In this document: one piece after another, positions 1 to 8,428 of the stretch | How positions within the stretch are numbered: position 1 is the stretch's first letter | Layout: every line of letters starts with the position of its first letter | DNA from: Macrococcus epidermidis | Lineage (GTDB): Bacteria > Bacillota > Bacilli > Staphylococcales > Staphylococcaceae | Reading direction: 5' to 3' | Assembly (NCBI RefSeq): GCF_003259695.1 | Contig: NZ_PZJH01000001.1 | Location: forward strand, 806,001 to 870,000 | Length of the DNA: 64,000 nucleotides | The notes under the pieces: generated by a model | What the model was told of the DNA's origin: nothing | Seen by the model: only the letters and a program-made list of their open reading frames with translations | Databases searched by the model: none | Program-made: the position numbers and the translations under genes

Positions 1-2
1 GA

Positions 3-98
3 AATACAGAAATATCACGAAAGTTTTGGGATGAGGAACATATTATGAAAGTAAATCATAGACCACCGTTTTTAGTGATAAAAGCGAAAAAATCGTAA
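3..98 (+). CDS. C-terminal fragment of an unidentified protein (cut by window edge)
   Basis: An open frame enters from the left edge and ends at TAA 96-98, giving about 31 residues ending PPFLVIKAKKS. The frame has no start inside the window. I do not recognise the family. A strong terminator-like hairpin follows 80 bases downstream, which suits the end of a real plus-strand gene. Sequence to the left is needed to name it. Confidence 0.35.
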   Translation, partial: NTEISRKFWDEEHIMKVNHRPPFLVIKAKKS

Positions 99-180
99 TG
101 TAAGAAGCTTGGGTATAAGGCACTCGTCGTTCACCACAGTTCTCAATACGTTAATATCATTGTTATATTGACATATATAG

Positions 181-213
181 CACCTCTCGAAATTATTCGA
201 GAGGTGGCTTTTT
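181..213 (+). terminator. Rho-independent terminator
   Basis: An 11-bp perfect stem (CACCTCTCGAA / TTCGAGAGGTG) with a 4-base loop is followed by GGC and five T. It lies downstream of the partial plus-strand gene and 37 bases from the 3' end of the convergent minus-strand gene at 250. Confidence 0.8.
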
Positions 214-249
214 ATTATTATCTTGCATGGTAACTTTATCTAATTACAA

Positions 250-750
250 TTACTTATTAAGTACACGTTCTAAGTACAATATTTTTTCGAAATCTTTATT
301 GTTATTATTATTATTTCTATAACTATCCTTAGAAGATGACTCATAAATTTTCAAATACTGCTCCAAACTTGGGACATAAAAATGAGCGCCATCTATATGC
401 ATATCTTGTAAATCAGATAGTGGTATACCAGCGAACTCAGGTAAGGTATCAATACAACCATATTCTATACTTATAATGCCATTAGTGAATTCATGTTCAT
501 GCCGATCTACTAAACGGTAATCTAACCTGTTCATAACTGAATAAATAACATTAAAATTATATATTCTATCTTCATCAGGTGCATCCCAACCTCGTGGATC
601 TCCTGGAACATGAATATCAATATCACTCGGTTGCCAGTCTGTATTACTAACTAATTCTAACCCCAAAGATCCCATCAAAGTAGGTTTTATATCTACCTTA
701 TTTAAATCTTTACAAACCTTAATAAATTCATTGAATAGCTGATTATTCAT
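250..750 (-). CDS. Nucleotidyltransferase-fold-like protein with Asn run
   Basis: This 166-residue protein starts at the ATG at 750 because AAAGGAGAG sits just upstream; a longer frame to 804 would overlap the preceding gene. Near residues 27-50 it has GSLGLEL followed by PSDIDIHV. This GS-x(n)-DxD arrangement is that of minimal nucleotidyltransferases, where Gly-Ser binds the triphosphate and the two Asp bind metal. Near the C-terminus is a run of six or seven Asn coded by an AAT/AAC trinucleotide repeat (about 296-317 on the plus strand). It lies 22 bases after the TetR-type gene and is probably cotranscribed with it. The substrate is unknown. The fold call is by motif only. Confidence 0.55.
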   Translation of the reverse strand: MNNQLFNEFIKVCKDLNKVDIKPTLMGSLGLELVSNTDWQPSDIDIHVPGDPRGWDAPDEDRIYNFNVIYSVMNRLDYRLVDRHEHEFTNGIISIEYGCIDTLPEFAGIPLSDLQDMHIDGAHFYVPSLEQYLKIYESSSKDSYRNNNNNNKDFEKILYLERVLNK

Positions 751-772
751 ATTTTCTCTCCTTTGGTGTTGA

Positions 773-1327
773 TTATTTAGAAACATTAAATTTAGTAATT
801 TCAATGAAACTCTCTACTAATTCTTGAGTACTTTCTTCAAATCCACCCTCCATCCATTTCATTAAAATATTAAAGAATCCTCCTGTATTAAAATATAAAG
901 CAAAAATAAGATGTTCGTCGCTTATTTGATAGTTAAATTTATTCTTAACAGATATATGGAGTTGAGGCAATATTTCATTAAACTGATTAAGTAATAAAAA
1001 GGACAGTCCTTGAGAATGTAACAGTCTTAATAAATTAATTTCTTCATAACAAATTTTAAAAAAGGCGAGAGATAAAAATTCCATATTTAATGATTGTGTG
1101 TTTTTTAATACATCCATGTATTTATTTTTAATTTTTGAAATGCCTACATTCAAAATATCTTCTTTAGAGTCAAAATTTCTATAAAACGTCGTCCTATCAA
1201 GATCAGCATTTTTTGTAATTTCACCAATTGTAATGCTATCAAATGGTTTATCTTTCATTAGCATTATTAAACTATTATATAGCCACTGTTGAGATCTAAT
1301 TACTGATGGATTATTAGATTTTTTCAT
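773..1327 (-). CDS. TetR/AcrR family transcriptional regulator
   Basis: This 184-residue protein has the TetR N-terminal helix-turn-helix at residues 31-59 (SITIGEITKNADLDRTTFYRNF then DSKEDIL). The C-terminal ligand half is poorly conserved, as usual. TetR proteins repress as dimers and release DNA on binding a small molecule. It is divergent from the AhpD-like gene at 1456. A perfect 12-bp palindrome (1368-1379) lies between them, next to a good promoter for the divergent gene, so that gene pair and the regulator itself are the likely targets. The ligand cannot be inferred. Confidence 0.88.
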   Translation of the reverse strand: MKKSNNPSVIRSQQWLYNSLIMLMKDKPFDSITIGEITKNADLDRTTFYRNFDSKEDILNVGISKIKNKYMDVLKNTQSLNMEFLSLAFFKICYEEINLLRLLHSQGLSFLLLNQFNEILPQLHISVKNKFNYQISDEHLIFALYFNTGGFFNILMKWMEGGFEESTQELVESFIEITKFNVSK

Positions 1328-1367
1328 TTCTATTTTCTCCTATGCAACAAAAATTGAATTATGTGGA

Positions 1368-1379
1368 ACTTAATTAAGT
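1368..1379. promoter_or_regulatory. Candidate TetR operator palindrome
   Basis: ACTTAATTAAGT is a perfect 12-bp palindrome in the divergent region, four bases upstream of the -35 box of the 1456 gene and about 40 bases upstream of the TetR-family start. Position and symmetry suggest the operator of the neighbouring regulator. This is inference. Confidence 0.45.
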
Positions 1380-1383
1380 AGTA

Positions 1384-1412
1384 TTGAGTTTTTCTTATAA
1401 TAAATTTACTAT
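1384..1412 (+). promoter_or_regulatory. SigA-type promoter of AhpD-like/HXXEE operon
   Basis: TTGAGT (1384-1389), a 17-base spacer and TACTAT (1407-1412) form a close match to a vegetative promoter. The expected start is near 1419, about 37 bases before the ATG at 1456. Confidence 0.6.
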
Positions 1413-1455
1413 ATATACAAAAGTTCTACAAATGTTGCAAATAGGAGGAGTTTTA

Positions 1456-1962
1456 ATGAAAAATTTAGTATTAAAAGGTATCGTTAAGGCAGGTAGTTTT
1501 ATGAATATGAATAATAGAGTCAACTATTTTAAAGTATCTCCAGTTGGTATGGAAAATGTTATGTTACAAGAAAAGTATGTAAATAAAATAACGATGGACA
1601 GAAAACTAATACCATTAGTAAAGCTATATATTTCAGTATTAAATGGTTGTTCTTATTGTATTGAGTTGCACTATAAAGAAGCAGTAAAAAAGAAAGTTGA
1701 GAAAAAGTATATAGAAAACATAATTAACTTAGATATTGAAAATGAGATTTTTAATAATAAAGAGAAAACAATACTCTTATTCTCCAAAAAACTAACTCTA
1801 ATCACGGAACATTCTATTTCAGATGAAGATTATTTGAATATGAGAAAATACTTATCAGAAAAAGAGTATATTGATTTTATATTACTAATTAATCAAGTCA
1901 ATACATGGAACCGAATTTCGATAGGTTCAGGTAATATTGGAAACGAAATAGATGATAGATGA
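1456..1962 (+). CDS. Carboxymuconolactone decarboxylase / AhpD-like protein
   Basis: The ATG at 1456 follows AGGAGGAG, so the product is 168 residues. It carries the AhpD-type redox core: C65-S-Y-C68 with H72 (GCSYCIELH), preceded by a helix of the usual kind. Members of this superfamily act as peroxidase-like thiol enzymes, and the CxxC-x3-H motif points to redox or alkylhydroperoxidase activity rather than true decarboxylation. The following membrane-protein gene overlaps its end by 11 bases, so the two form an operon, probably controlled by the divergent TetR regulator. The substrate is unknown. Confidence 0.82.
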   Translation: MKNLVLKGIVKAGSFMNMNNRVNYFKVSPVGMENVMLQEKYVNKITMDRKLIPLVKLYISVLNGCSYCIELHYKEAVKKKVEKKYIENIINLDIENEIFNNKEKTILLFSKKLTLITEHSISDEDYLNMRKYLSEKEYIDFILLINQVNTWNRISIGSGNIGNEIDDR

Positions 1963-2434
1963 ATCAAGTCTGTATTGGTTGTTTCCGATTCTATTCATGA
2001 CACATGAAATAGAAGAGATTATATTTTTACCTAGATTCGTGGAACGGTTAAAATGGATTAATAGTAATAAAGTAATTGAAAAGATACCATCAATTAGTAG
2101 TTTTCAGTTTACTATTATCGTTATCGAACAATTGATCCTCATTATACTCTTATCATTTTATTGTTATATGAATAATAATATCTCATTATACATTGCATTA
2201 ATCATAGTTTATATAGTTCATATTTTGATTCATTATATACAGGCCATTGTAATCAAGAAGATTATACCAGGATTTTATATGGGGACATTAAGTTCGATTG
2301 TATTAGCGTATTTATTAATAACGATTGAGGTAGATATAAAAGAATTAGTAGGTTATATACTTATAATTTTACTTATAGCAATCTTCAATCTATTAATTAT
2401 GTATAAAATTATTTCTAATAAATTTAAATATTAA
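1952..2434 (+). CDS. HXXEE domain membrane protein
   Basis: This 160-residue protein has the family signature H18-E-I-E21-E22 in an N-terminal hydrophobic helix (LFMTHEIEEIIFLPRF) and further membrane helices to the end (about five in all). HXXEE proteins have no established function; the conserved His and Glu residues suggest metal binding within the membrane. Its start overlaps the end of the AhpD-like gene by 11 bases, which implies translational coupling and a shared task, possibly in redox or toxic-compound stress. That shared role is inference. Confidence 0.78.
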   Translation: MIDESSLYWLFPILFMTHEIEEIIFLPRFVERLKWINSNKVIEKIPSISSFQFTIIVIEQLILIILLSFYCYMNNNISLYIALIIVYIVHILIHYIQAIVIKKIIPGFYMGTLSSIVLAYLLITIEVDIKELVGYILIILLIAIFNLLIMYKIISNKFKY

Positions 2435-2479
2435 CTCGTGTCCAGTATAATTTTATAGATAAATAATTTCATAAAATTT

Positions 2480-2515
2480 AAGTGCTTTTCGATGATAATC
2501 GAGAAGTGCTTTTTT
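2480..2515 (+). terminator. Rho-independent terminator after HXXEE gene
   Basis: AAGTGCTTTTCGAT and ATCGAGAAGTGCTT pair across a GATA loop, using G-U pairs in the lower stem, and are followed by a run of T to 2515. It ends the AhpD-like/HXXEE operon. Confidence 0.7.
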
Positions 2516-2638
2516 GCTTACTATATAACTCTTTATTAGAAAAGGGACAATCGTTTAATTTGTTTAGTGTCATCTAATCATGATTATTATATAATTATAT
2601 TTGAATATTCTGTATATTTAACAGGGTGGAGGGATATA

Positions 2639-3832
2639 ATGTTTAAAAGTGAACTAGAGTTATTAAGTAAATATTTAATTGAGGAATATGTCGGATTTGA
2701 TGATAAAAAGGATATTATTACATCGATGAATTTTTCAAATATTCATGATTTCTTTCCCGATGTAACTGAACAGCTCAATAAACTGCATGATCCTCATTTA
2801 CGTATTATTGATAAACTGAATACAAAAAAAATATCAATCTTATGTAAGAACCATAATAATCGGCTGTTTGTTGTAAAATCTATCGACCCAGACATATCGA
2901 TTGGTAGTGAAATAATAAAAATAGGTGAGCACTCAATTCAAGATATAATTGAGAATGAAGCAGATTTATTATTTGATCCAAATCCTGAAAGATACGAATG
3001 GCATAATGTTCTTCGTAAGTATAAAACTGTAACTATAAAAAATGGAGAAGTTAAAAATATCTTTATCGCGTCTAATGATGAATTATATGATGAAGAATAT
3101 AGAATAGAAAATCATGATGATTACATATTTATCAGATTACCTGATTTTAAAAATGTTAATGCACTACATGAACTTATTAAACAAAATCGTAATTTACTTA
3201 AACGGAGTAAAAAATTTATTATCGATGTGCGTGATAATAGAGGTGGCAGTGACTTTGCATATTATCCATTGTTAGAATACATCTTTCCACCTGGATATAT
3301 ATTAAATATCGACTACGGATTAACGTTTAATTATACAAAAAAATATTGTGATTATATGATTAGTAAAGTGGATAAAGATTTGATGAAGATGGATGAGGGA
3401 GAGACGAAGGAAGCGTTTAAGGAATATCGCAAAAGAATGTCTGATAACTATGGTAAAGGTATGATCAAATTCAGCGATGATATTGAACCGATTGTACTGG
3501 ACGGAATTGCTCAAGATATCAAAGTTATTGTAATCGCTAACGAAAGATGTGGGAGTTCAGGTGACAATTTTGTTGAGACCGTTAAACATAGCGAATTTGT
3601 GACGGTTATAGGAAGAGCTACTAAAGGCATGAATGATTATTCAAATTGTAGTTATCTCTATTTAAACGATCAATTTGACTTACTTTGTCCTTATTCAAGA
3701 TATAACGGTTTAGACCATGGTGTCTCTATGGCTTTAAAAGGAATTTCACCAGATATCGAAATTCCATGGACGACTGAAGAATTATCACGCGATGTTTTAC
3801 TTGAAAAGGCGATTAAGATGTTAAAAGAATGA
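2639..3832 (+). CDS. S41-family (tail-specific-type) serine peptidase, cytoplasmic
   Basis: The ATG at 2639 follows GGTGGAGGG, giving 397 residues without signal peptide or membrane helix. The catalytic half is typical of S41: IIDVRDNRGGSD at about 196-205 and ERCGSSGDNFV at about 302-312, with Ser 306/307 as candidate nucleophile, followed by VTVIGRATKG and, near the end, the SPDIEIPWT segment seen in many S41 proteins. No PDZ domain is evident in the N-terminal half, so it belongs with the PDZ-less, retrotransposon- and interphotoreceptor-like S41 branch rather than with exported CtpA-type proteases. Substrate unknown. Confidence 0.82.
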   Translation: MFKSELELLSKYLIEEYVGFDDKKDIITSMNFSNIHDFFPDVTEQLNKLHDPHLRIIDKLNTKKISILCKNHNNRLFVVKSIDPDISIGSEIIKIGEHSIQDIIENEADLLFDPNPERYEWHNVLRKYKTVTIKNGEVKNIFIASNDELYDEEYRIENHDDYIFIRLPDFKNVNALHELIKQNRNLLKRSKKFIIDVRDNRGGSDFAYYPLLEYIFPPGYILNIDYGLTFNYTKKYCDYMISKVDKDLMKMDEGETKEAFKEYRKRMSDNYGKGMIKFSDDIEPIVLDGIAQDIKVIVIANERCGSSGDNFVETVKHSEFVTVIGRATKGMNDYSNCSYLYLNDQFDLLCPYSRYNGLDHGVSMALKGISPDIEIPWTTEELSRDVLLEKAIKMLKE

Positions 3833-3876
3833 TAAAATGTAATTAAAATAAAACGTTTTTACAAGGAGATTTAAAT

Positions 3877-4683
3877 ATGTATGATTTTGATAAACTTAAA
3901 ACCGGTGATGTTCTAGTAGAAAAACTACCGTACGGGTTATATACATGTTTAGTTATTATTAAAACAGTTGAAAAATCAAAGCAATATTATGTTGCTGACT
4001 ATATTGACATTACCTTACCGAAACTAACTGATACTAGATTAAAACAAATTTATCCTACTAAAAATCCATTTTCAGAATTCGCAATAAGTTGGGCAGAGGA
4101 ATATCATGATTCAAGTATCGATTTTGAATATATAGGAAATATAGAAATAGATTTTCATATCCCTAAAAATAACGAACATTTCCTAATGAATGCTAGAGAT
4201 CCATTTTGGGATTGGATGGAGGAAAATAGGCCAGAAAAAATTGAAGAAGAAAAAGATAAGTTTTATGGAATAGAAGATGAAATCGTAATGAACAATAAAA
4301 TGCAAATGGATGATACAAAATTTTGGAAAGTGATTGACCATCTTTTCCCTGACGAGCTTGATGAACAATATGCAATCAAAAAGTTAACTAAATATCCTAG
4401 AGAAGAAATAATTTCTTTCCATAATACTTTAGCAAAGCATCTTGAAGTACTGGAAAAACTACCTTTAAAGGATAATAAATATAATTCAGATGATGCTTTT
4501 CTATATACGAGATGTTTTATTGTTGCTCAAGGTCTGGAATATTATAATGAAACATTAGAAGATGGATTTATTGAAGAAGATCTTGTCGAAGATAGTTTTG
4601 AAGAGTTACTAGAAATTACAGAAGAAGCGCTTGAACGTGCTAATTATTCTTATGATTATCAAGAATTATTGGAATTGAAATAA
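3877..4683 (+). CDS. DUF4240-like protein with novel N-terminal domain
   Basis: This 268-residue soluble acidic protein has AAGGAGA before its ATG. From about residue 145 to the end (DDTKFWKVIDHLFPDELDE...) it resembles DUF4240, a helical domain of unknown function found in Firmicute and actinobacterial genomes, where the FW..I pattern opens the domain. Residues 1-140 are not recognised. It is rich in Glu/Asp with no membrane helix. It follows the S41 peptidase by 44 bases, so the two may be cotranscribed. I make no functional claim. Confidence 0.6.
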   Translation: MYDFDKLKTGDVLVEKLPYGLYTCLVIIKTVEKSKQYYVADYIDITLPKLTDTRLKQIYPTKNPFSEFAISWAEEYHDSSIDFEYIGNIEIDFHIPKNNEHFLMNARDPFWDWMEENRPEKIEEEKDKFYGIEDEIVMNNKMQMDDTKFWKVIDHLFPDELDEQYAIKKLTKYPREEIISFHNTLAKHLEVLEKLPLKDNKYNSDDAFLYTRCFIVAQGLEYYNETLEDGFIEEDLVEDSFEELLEITEEALERANYSYDYQELLELK

Positions 4684-4711
4684 GCAATTAAATTGATTCA
4701 TTATTATTTAC

Positions 4712-4762
4712 AAACCAACAAAAATGCAAAGGCAAAATTTTGCGTTGCATTTTTGTTGGTTT
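4712..4762 (+). terminator. Perfect 18-bp inverted repeat with nested palindrome (terminator)
   Basis: AAACCAACAAAAATGCAA (4712-4729) is exactly complementary to 4745-4762. The loop holds a second perfect palindrome, GCAAAATTTTGC (4732-4743). The T5 in the descending arm can serve as the U tract and the A5 in the ascending arm gives the same on the other strand, so it can terminate in both directions. Confidence 0.65.
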
Positions 4763-4781
4763 ATAAATAGAGGTGGTCTAG

Positions 4782-6029
4782 TTGATTGAAAATAAAACAA
4801 CTGCATTTAAAGAAAAAGTATCAAATCAGTTCTTAAAGACCGTGAGTGCCTATACGAATTATGGAAATGGACAAATAATATTTGGTGTATCAGATAATGG
4901 TGAATATATTGGGTTTGAAAACATTCAGAAAACAATATTAGATATCGAAAACAAAATTAACGATAGTATAAATCCTAGTCCTGACTTTACTTTTTCAATT
5001 AACAGAAACAATACGATTTGTTTAGAAGTTACAGAGGGCGTTCATAAACCATATTTATATAAAGGTAAGGCATATCGAAGAAATGATACTGCTACAATTG
5101 AAGTTGACCAGCTAGAATTAAAGCGTTTAGTATTGGAAGGTTCAAATTTATCTTTCGAAGCACTTGAAGTTAAATCAACTGATCTTACTTTCAATACACT
5201 TTCAAAATTATTGATGGAAAAAATTCATGTTAATGTAGTATCCGATGATTTATTTAAAACTTTAGGAATTATTGATATGAATGGTAAATATAATAATGTA
5301 GCGTCCATTGTAGCTGACCGTAATAAGTTTTACTGCATTGATATTGCGCGTTTTGGTCATTCTATAAATGAAATACTTGATAGAAACCGTCTATACGATA
5401 TTTCAATCCTTTCAGCATATCAAACTGCTATTGACTCATTTGAACGTTATTATGAATACGAGAAGATAGAAGGGTTGCATAGAAATTCAATCGAGATTAT
5501 CCCGAAAGATGCATTTAGAGAAGCTTTAGCCAATGCAATTATTCACCGTCATTGGGACATTAACAGCCATATTAATATTGCTATGTTTCCAGATAAAATT
5601 GAAATTACATCTCCAGGGGGATTGCCTAGTGGGATTAGCGAGTTCGATTATCTTGAAAACAATGTTTCAATCTTAAGAAATCCTATTTTTGCTAATATAT
5701 TTTTCAGATTAGGATATATTGAGATGTTTGGTACAGGTATTAAACGTATTAAATCTGCTTATAGCCAATATAAAGTGAAGCCACAATTCTTTGTTTCAGA
5801 AACAAGTATTAAGATTATCCTTCCTGTAACAAATGTTTTACCAAAAGTAACAAAAGATGAAAGTATCATTATGGAGACACTGAGTTCTGGATATGTGCTT
5901 TCAAGCAGCGAAATAGTAGAACGCACGCCTTTCAATAAATCAAAGGTGATCCGCTTAGTTAACCATCTTTGTGAAAATGGCTATGTTTATAAAGTCGGCA
6001 CAGGTCGTGGTACAAAGTATAGAATATAA
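4782..6029 (+). CDS. AlbA_2 (Schlafen-type) / ATP-binding regulator
   Basis: The TTG start at 4782 follows GAGGTGG; the product is 415 residues. Residues 1-110 form an AlbA_2 domain (IENKTTAFK, then NYGNGQIIFGVSDNGEYIGF and the YRRND motif). About 240-350 match the GHKL-like ATPase domain of this family (AFREALANAIIHRHW, ITSPGGLPSGI, GTGIKRIK), and the last 60 residues look like a winged helix. Such proteins are widespread, often annotated as putative transcriptional regulators, and occur in accessory DNA and some defence islands. Its target is unknown. Confidence 0.8.
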   Translation: MIENKTTAFKEKVSNQFLKTVSAYTNYGNGQIIFGVSDNGEYIGFENIQKTILDIENKINDSINPSPDFTFSINRNNTICLEVTEGVHKPYLYKGKAYRRNDTATIEVDQLELKRLVLEGSNLSFEALEVKSTDLTFNTLSKLLMEKIHVNVVSDDLFKTLGIIDMNGKYNNVASIVADRNKFYCIDIARFGHSINEILDRNRLYDISILSAYQTAIDSFERYYEYEKIEGLHRNSIEIIPKDAFREALANAIIHRHWDINSHINIAMFPDKIEITSPGGLPSGISEFDYLENNVSILRNPIFANIFFRLGYIEMFGTGIKRIKSAYSQYKVKPQFFVSETSIKIILPVTNVLPKVTKDESIIMETLSSGYVLSSSEIVERTPFNKSKVIRLVNHLCENGYVYKVGTGRGTKYRI

Positions 6030-6073
6030 TTCTTGAGTGATTAAAGCAAAATTGAAATTTAATAATTTAAATG

Positions 6074-6520
6074 TTATATATTTTTACTAAGTATTATCTT
6101 ATCCATCGCTTTTATACCATTTTCAATTATGACTTCTTTATATGCATTGATAAAGAAGTCTTTTTCTATTTCATGAAGTCTAAATCCACACTTTTGATAT
6201 AATGCGAGTTGGTTCAGACTTGAGTTGGCTGTTGCAATGATTAAATTGTTATATCCTGAATGCTTCGCTATTTTTTCTGCTTCTTTTAGCATCAACTTTC
6301 CATATCCTTTTCCTTGATAAGCTTCACTAACTGCAATATTCATTATTTCCATCGTTGATTCACTTACTTCTTTAAGGACAATAACACCAATGAGATCATT
6401 TTCTTCTAATATATAGATTGAACTTTCACTAATATATTGATTAATCATAACTATCGAAGGGTCTGCTAATAATAGCAATTCTTTTATTTCATCGTTGATT
6501 TCTTTAGCTTGTTTTAACAT
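6074..6520 (-). CDS. GNAT-family N-acetyltransferase
   Basis: Start taken at 6520, where AAAAAGGTG precedes ATG; the product is 148 residues. The acetyl-CoA loop is clear at about 65-85 (MNIAVSEAYQGKGYGKLML, the Q/RxxGxG/A motif), and LYQKCGFRLHE is the usual C-terminal GNAT motif. The acceptor is unknown. It is convergent with the AlbA_2 gene and divergent from the HExxH gene at 6603, with about 80 bases between the two starts. Confidence 0.85.
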   Translation of the reverse strand: MLKQAKEINDEIKELLLLADPSIVMINQYISESSIYILEENDLIGVIVLKEVSESTMEIMNIAVSEAYQGKGYGKLMLKEAEKIAKHSGYNNLIIATANSSLNQLALYQKCGFRLHEIEKDFFINAYKEVIIENGIKAMDKIILSKNI

Positions 6521-6602
6521 CGAATCACCTTTTTGTGAGAATTTTCTGTATAATGTCATTATATATTTTTTTCTTATGATAAACACAGAAAGGTGCATAT
6601 TA

Positions 6603-7343
6603 ATGAAACCAATCTATACTTTTGAACAAGCAGCTGATCTTAATAAGTATCATGCTGATATTACATTTTTCCATACAAAAATAAATGATTTCCAACAATA
6701 TCTTGAAGATAATTTTCAGTTAAAGGATATACCAAATGGAGTATTCTGGACATCACGTTTTGTGATGGAGGAGGTACTTGAAAAACCCGTACCTGCTTTT
6801 ACGAGAGATGAAGCGATCTATATGTGTGCTGATCAAGATTACTGGACACAATATTTAACAGAGTTGCTTCCAGAATCTTCAAAAGATAAATACACGTCAT
6901 TTTATGTCGAACACACTAAAGATGAGATGCTTGCAATATTAGGACATGAACTCGCGCATCATAGTGATCTATTTCTTGCTGAGTTCGATGAAGAGCATCC
7001 AACGTGTGAAGATATGTGGTTTGAAGAAGGAATGGCGACTTACCTCCCAAGAAAGTTCTTTTTTGATGAACAGTTATTTGATGATATCTATCATCTTGAA
7101 AAGTCACTTTACGAATATTATTTAGATGAATTCGGTGACTTACCTTTAGAACACTTTACATATGATATTTACTCGTATTCGAAGGAATATATTATGTTTC
7201 ATTACTGGATGAGTTATGTTAAAGTTACTCAGTTTGTAAATCTTGTAGATGGAGATGTATCACGTTTATTTAAACTTTATCATGATTGGGATATGGAAGG
7301 CAGAAAGATATCTTTATCGCATTATTTTGAAACACATATATAG
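6603..7343 (+). CDS. HExxH zinc metallopeptidase-like protein
   Basis: ATG at 6603 after AAAGGTG; 246 residues, soluble. H115-E-L-A-H119 lies in MLAILGHELAHHSDLF and is followed at about 140 by WFEEGMATYLPR, where Glu 141 is placed to be the third zinc ligand as in gluzincins. This is the layout of small cytoplasmic metallopeptidases of the minigluzincin/basic-secretory type. No export signal is present. The APH-fold kinase gene begins 10 bases after its stop, so the two are cotranscribed. The substrate is unknown. Confidence 0.72.
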   Translation: MKPIYTFEQAADLNKYHADITFFHTKINDFQQYLEDNFQLKDIPNGVFWTSRFVMEEVLEKPVPAFTRDEAIYMCADQDYWTQYLTELLPESSKDKYTSFYVEHTKDEMLAILGHELAHHSDLFLAEFDEEHPTCEDMWFEEGMATYLPRKFFFDEQLFDDIYHLEKSLYEYYLDEFGDLPLEHFTYDIYSYSKEYIMFHYWMSYVKVTQFVNLVDGDVSRLFKLYHDWDMEGRKISLSHYFETHI

Positions 7344-7352
7344 GAGGGTGCC

Positions 7353-8243
7353 ATGCATATTGATGATTTAAATGAACGCTTGCCTGGCTTTCATTTTGTG
7401 AAGTTAGAAAGCTTCAACAAAGGATGGTCGGATGACCAAAAATATATTGTTACGACTCGGGATGAAAAGTATCTATTACGTCTTTCTTCTATTGAAGAAA
7501 TAGAGGATATTAAATTGCAAATTTATTTAGTTGAACAGTGTATGGACCTTGGGCTTCCTGTGCAACAATTAGTATCACACGGCGAGTTTAAAGATCAATA
7601 CTATTTATTATACCAATGGATTGAAGGTCATGAAGCTAAAGAGATATTACCGACATTAACTTTAGAAGAGCAATATGAACTTGGTCATGAATCTGGGAGA
7701 ATATTGAAAGCCATTCATGCTATACCTGGAGCAAATCAGTTTGGATGGCGTGACTTTTTCCTAAAGAAAATCGAACGTAAGCAATCGATGTATCTAAACT
7801 GTGAATATAAATACGATAATGATCAGTGTTTATTTAATGTAATAGATAATTATGAAAATCGTATTATCGATAAATCTGTTGTCTACCACCACGGCGATTA
7901 TCATGTTGGGAATATGGTCATTGATGAAAAAGGTAAACTGTGGATTATTGATTTTGACAGATGTAGTATCGGTGCACCATTTGAAGAATTCAATCGTATC
8001 AGCTGGTGTGTAAATACGAGTGAGGCATTTAGTAGAGGGCGCGTTGATGGATATTTTGATGGTAAAGTACCGATTGATTTTTGGGAAGTATTATCTGTTT
8101 ATATCGCTACGAATATCTTATCCTCATTACCATGGGCAGTCCCATTTGGTGACAAAGAAATACAAGTCATGAAAGAAGAGTTTGAAGTACAACGTAAGTA
8201 TTATGAAGATTTTAATATTGTAATTCCTAAATGGTATAAATAA
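7353..8243 (+). CDS. Aminoglycoside phosphotransferase (APH) family kinase
   Basis: This 296-residue protein follows GGAGGGTG. It has the APH/choline kinase catalytic loop H180-G-D-Y-H-V-G-N187 (Asp 182 is the base, Asn 187 a metal ligand), the second metal Asp at 200 in LWIIDFDRC, and the hinge-like YLLYQWIEG at about 84-92. Family members phosphorylate aminoglycosides, macrolides, choline, fructosamine and other small molecules; the sequence does not match a named resistance enzyme that I can recognise. It is paired with the HExxH gene upstream. Resistance activity should not be assumed. Confidence 0.8.
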   Translation: MHIDDLNERLPGFHFVKLESFNKGWSDDQKYIVTTRDEKYLLRLSSIEEIEDIKLQIYLVEQCMDLGLPVQQLVSHGEFKDQYYLLYQWIEGHEAKEILPTLTLEEQYELGHESGRILKAIHAIPGANQFGWRDFFLKKIERKQSMYLNCEYKYDNDQCLFNVIDNYENRIIDKSVVYHHGDYHVGNMVIDEKGKLWIIDFDRCSIGAPFEEFNRISWCVNTSEAFSRGRVDGYFDGKVPIDFWEVLSVYIATNILSSLPWAVPFGDKEIQVMKEEFEVQRKYYEDFNIVIPKWYK

Positions 8244-8272
8244 TATTTCTTATTTTGATTATTATCGTTTTG

Positions 8273-8366
8273 AGTGGGCGAATTACGTCAGATTTCGCCC
8301 ACTGGGCATTAATTTTTCTATATTATTAATGTCGAGTGGGCAAATTGTAGATTATTTCGACCACTC
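8273..8366. repeat. Cluster of three adjacent hairpins
   Basis: The 185-base gap between the kinase and Nudix genes holds three inverted repeats in a row: AGTGGGCGAA / TTCGCCCACT (8273-8303), CATTAAT / ATTAATG (8307-8331), and an imperfect GAGTGG / CCACTC pair (8334-8366). The first and third share the GAGTGGGC motif, as if duplicated. They probably terminate the kinase transcript, though no long T run follows. Confidence 0.5.
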
Positions 8367-8428
8367 ATTTCTCTATTTACAATAATAAATATAATAATAT
8401 TGCAAATTACAACATTGGAGGGATACAC

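Noticed and set aside
3320-3514. 64-residue minus-strand frame in the S41 peptidase gene
   Set aside because: Antisense shadow of a gene with clear S41 motifs.
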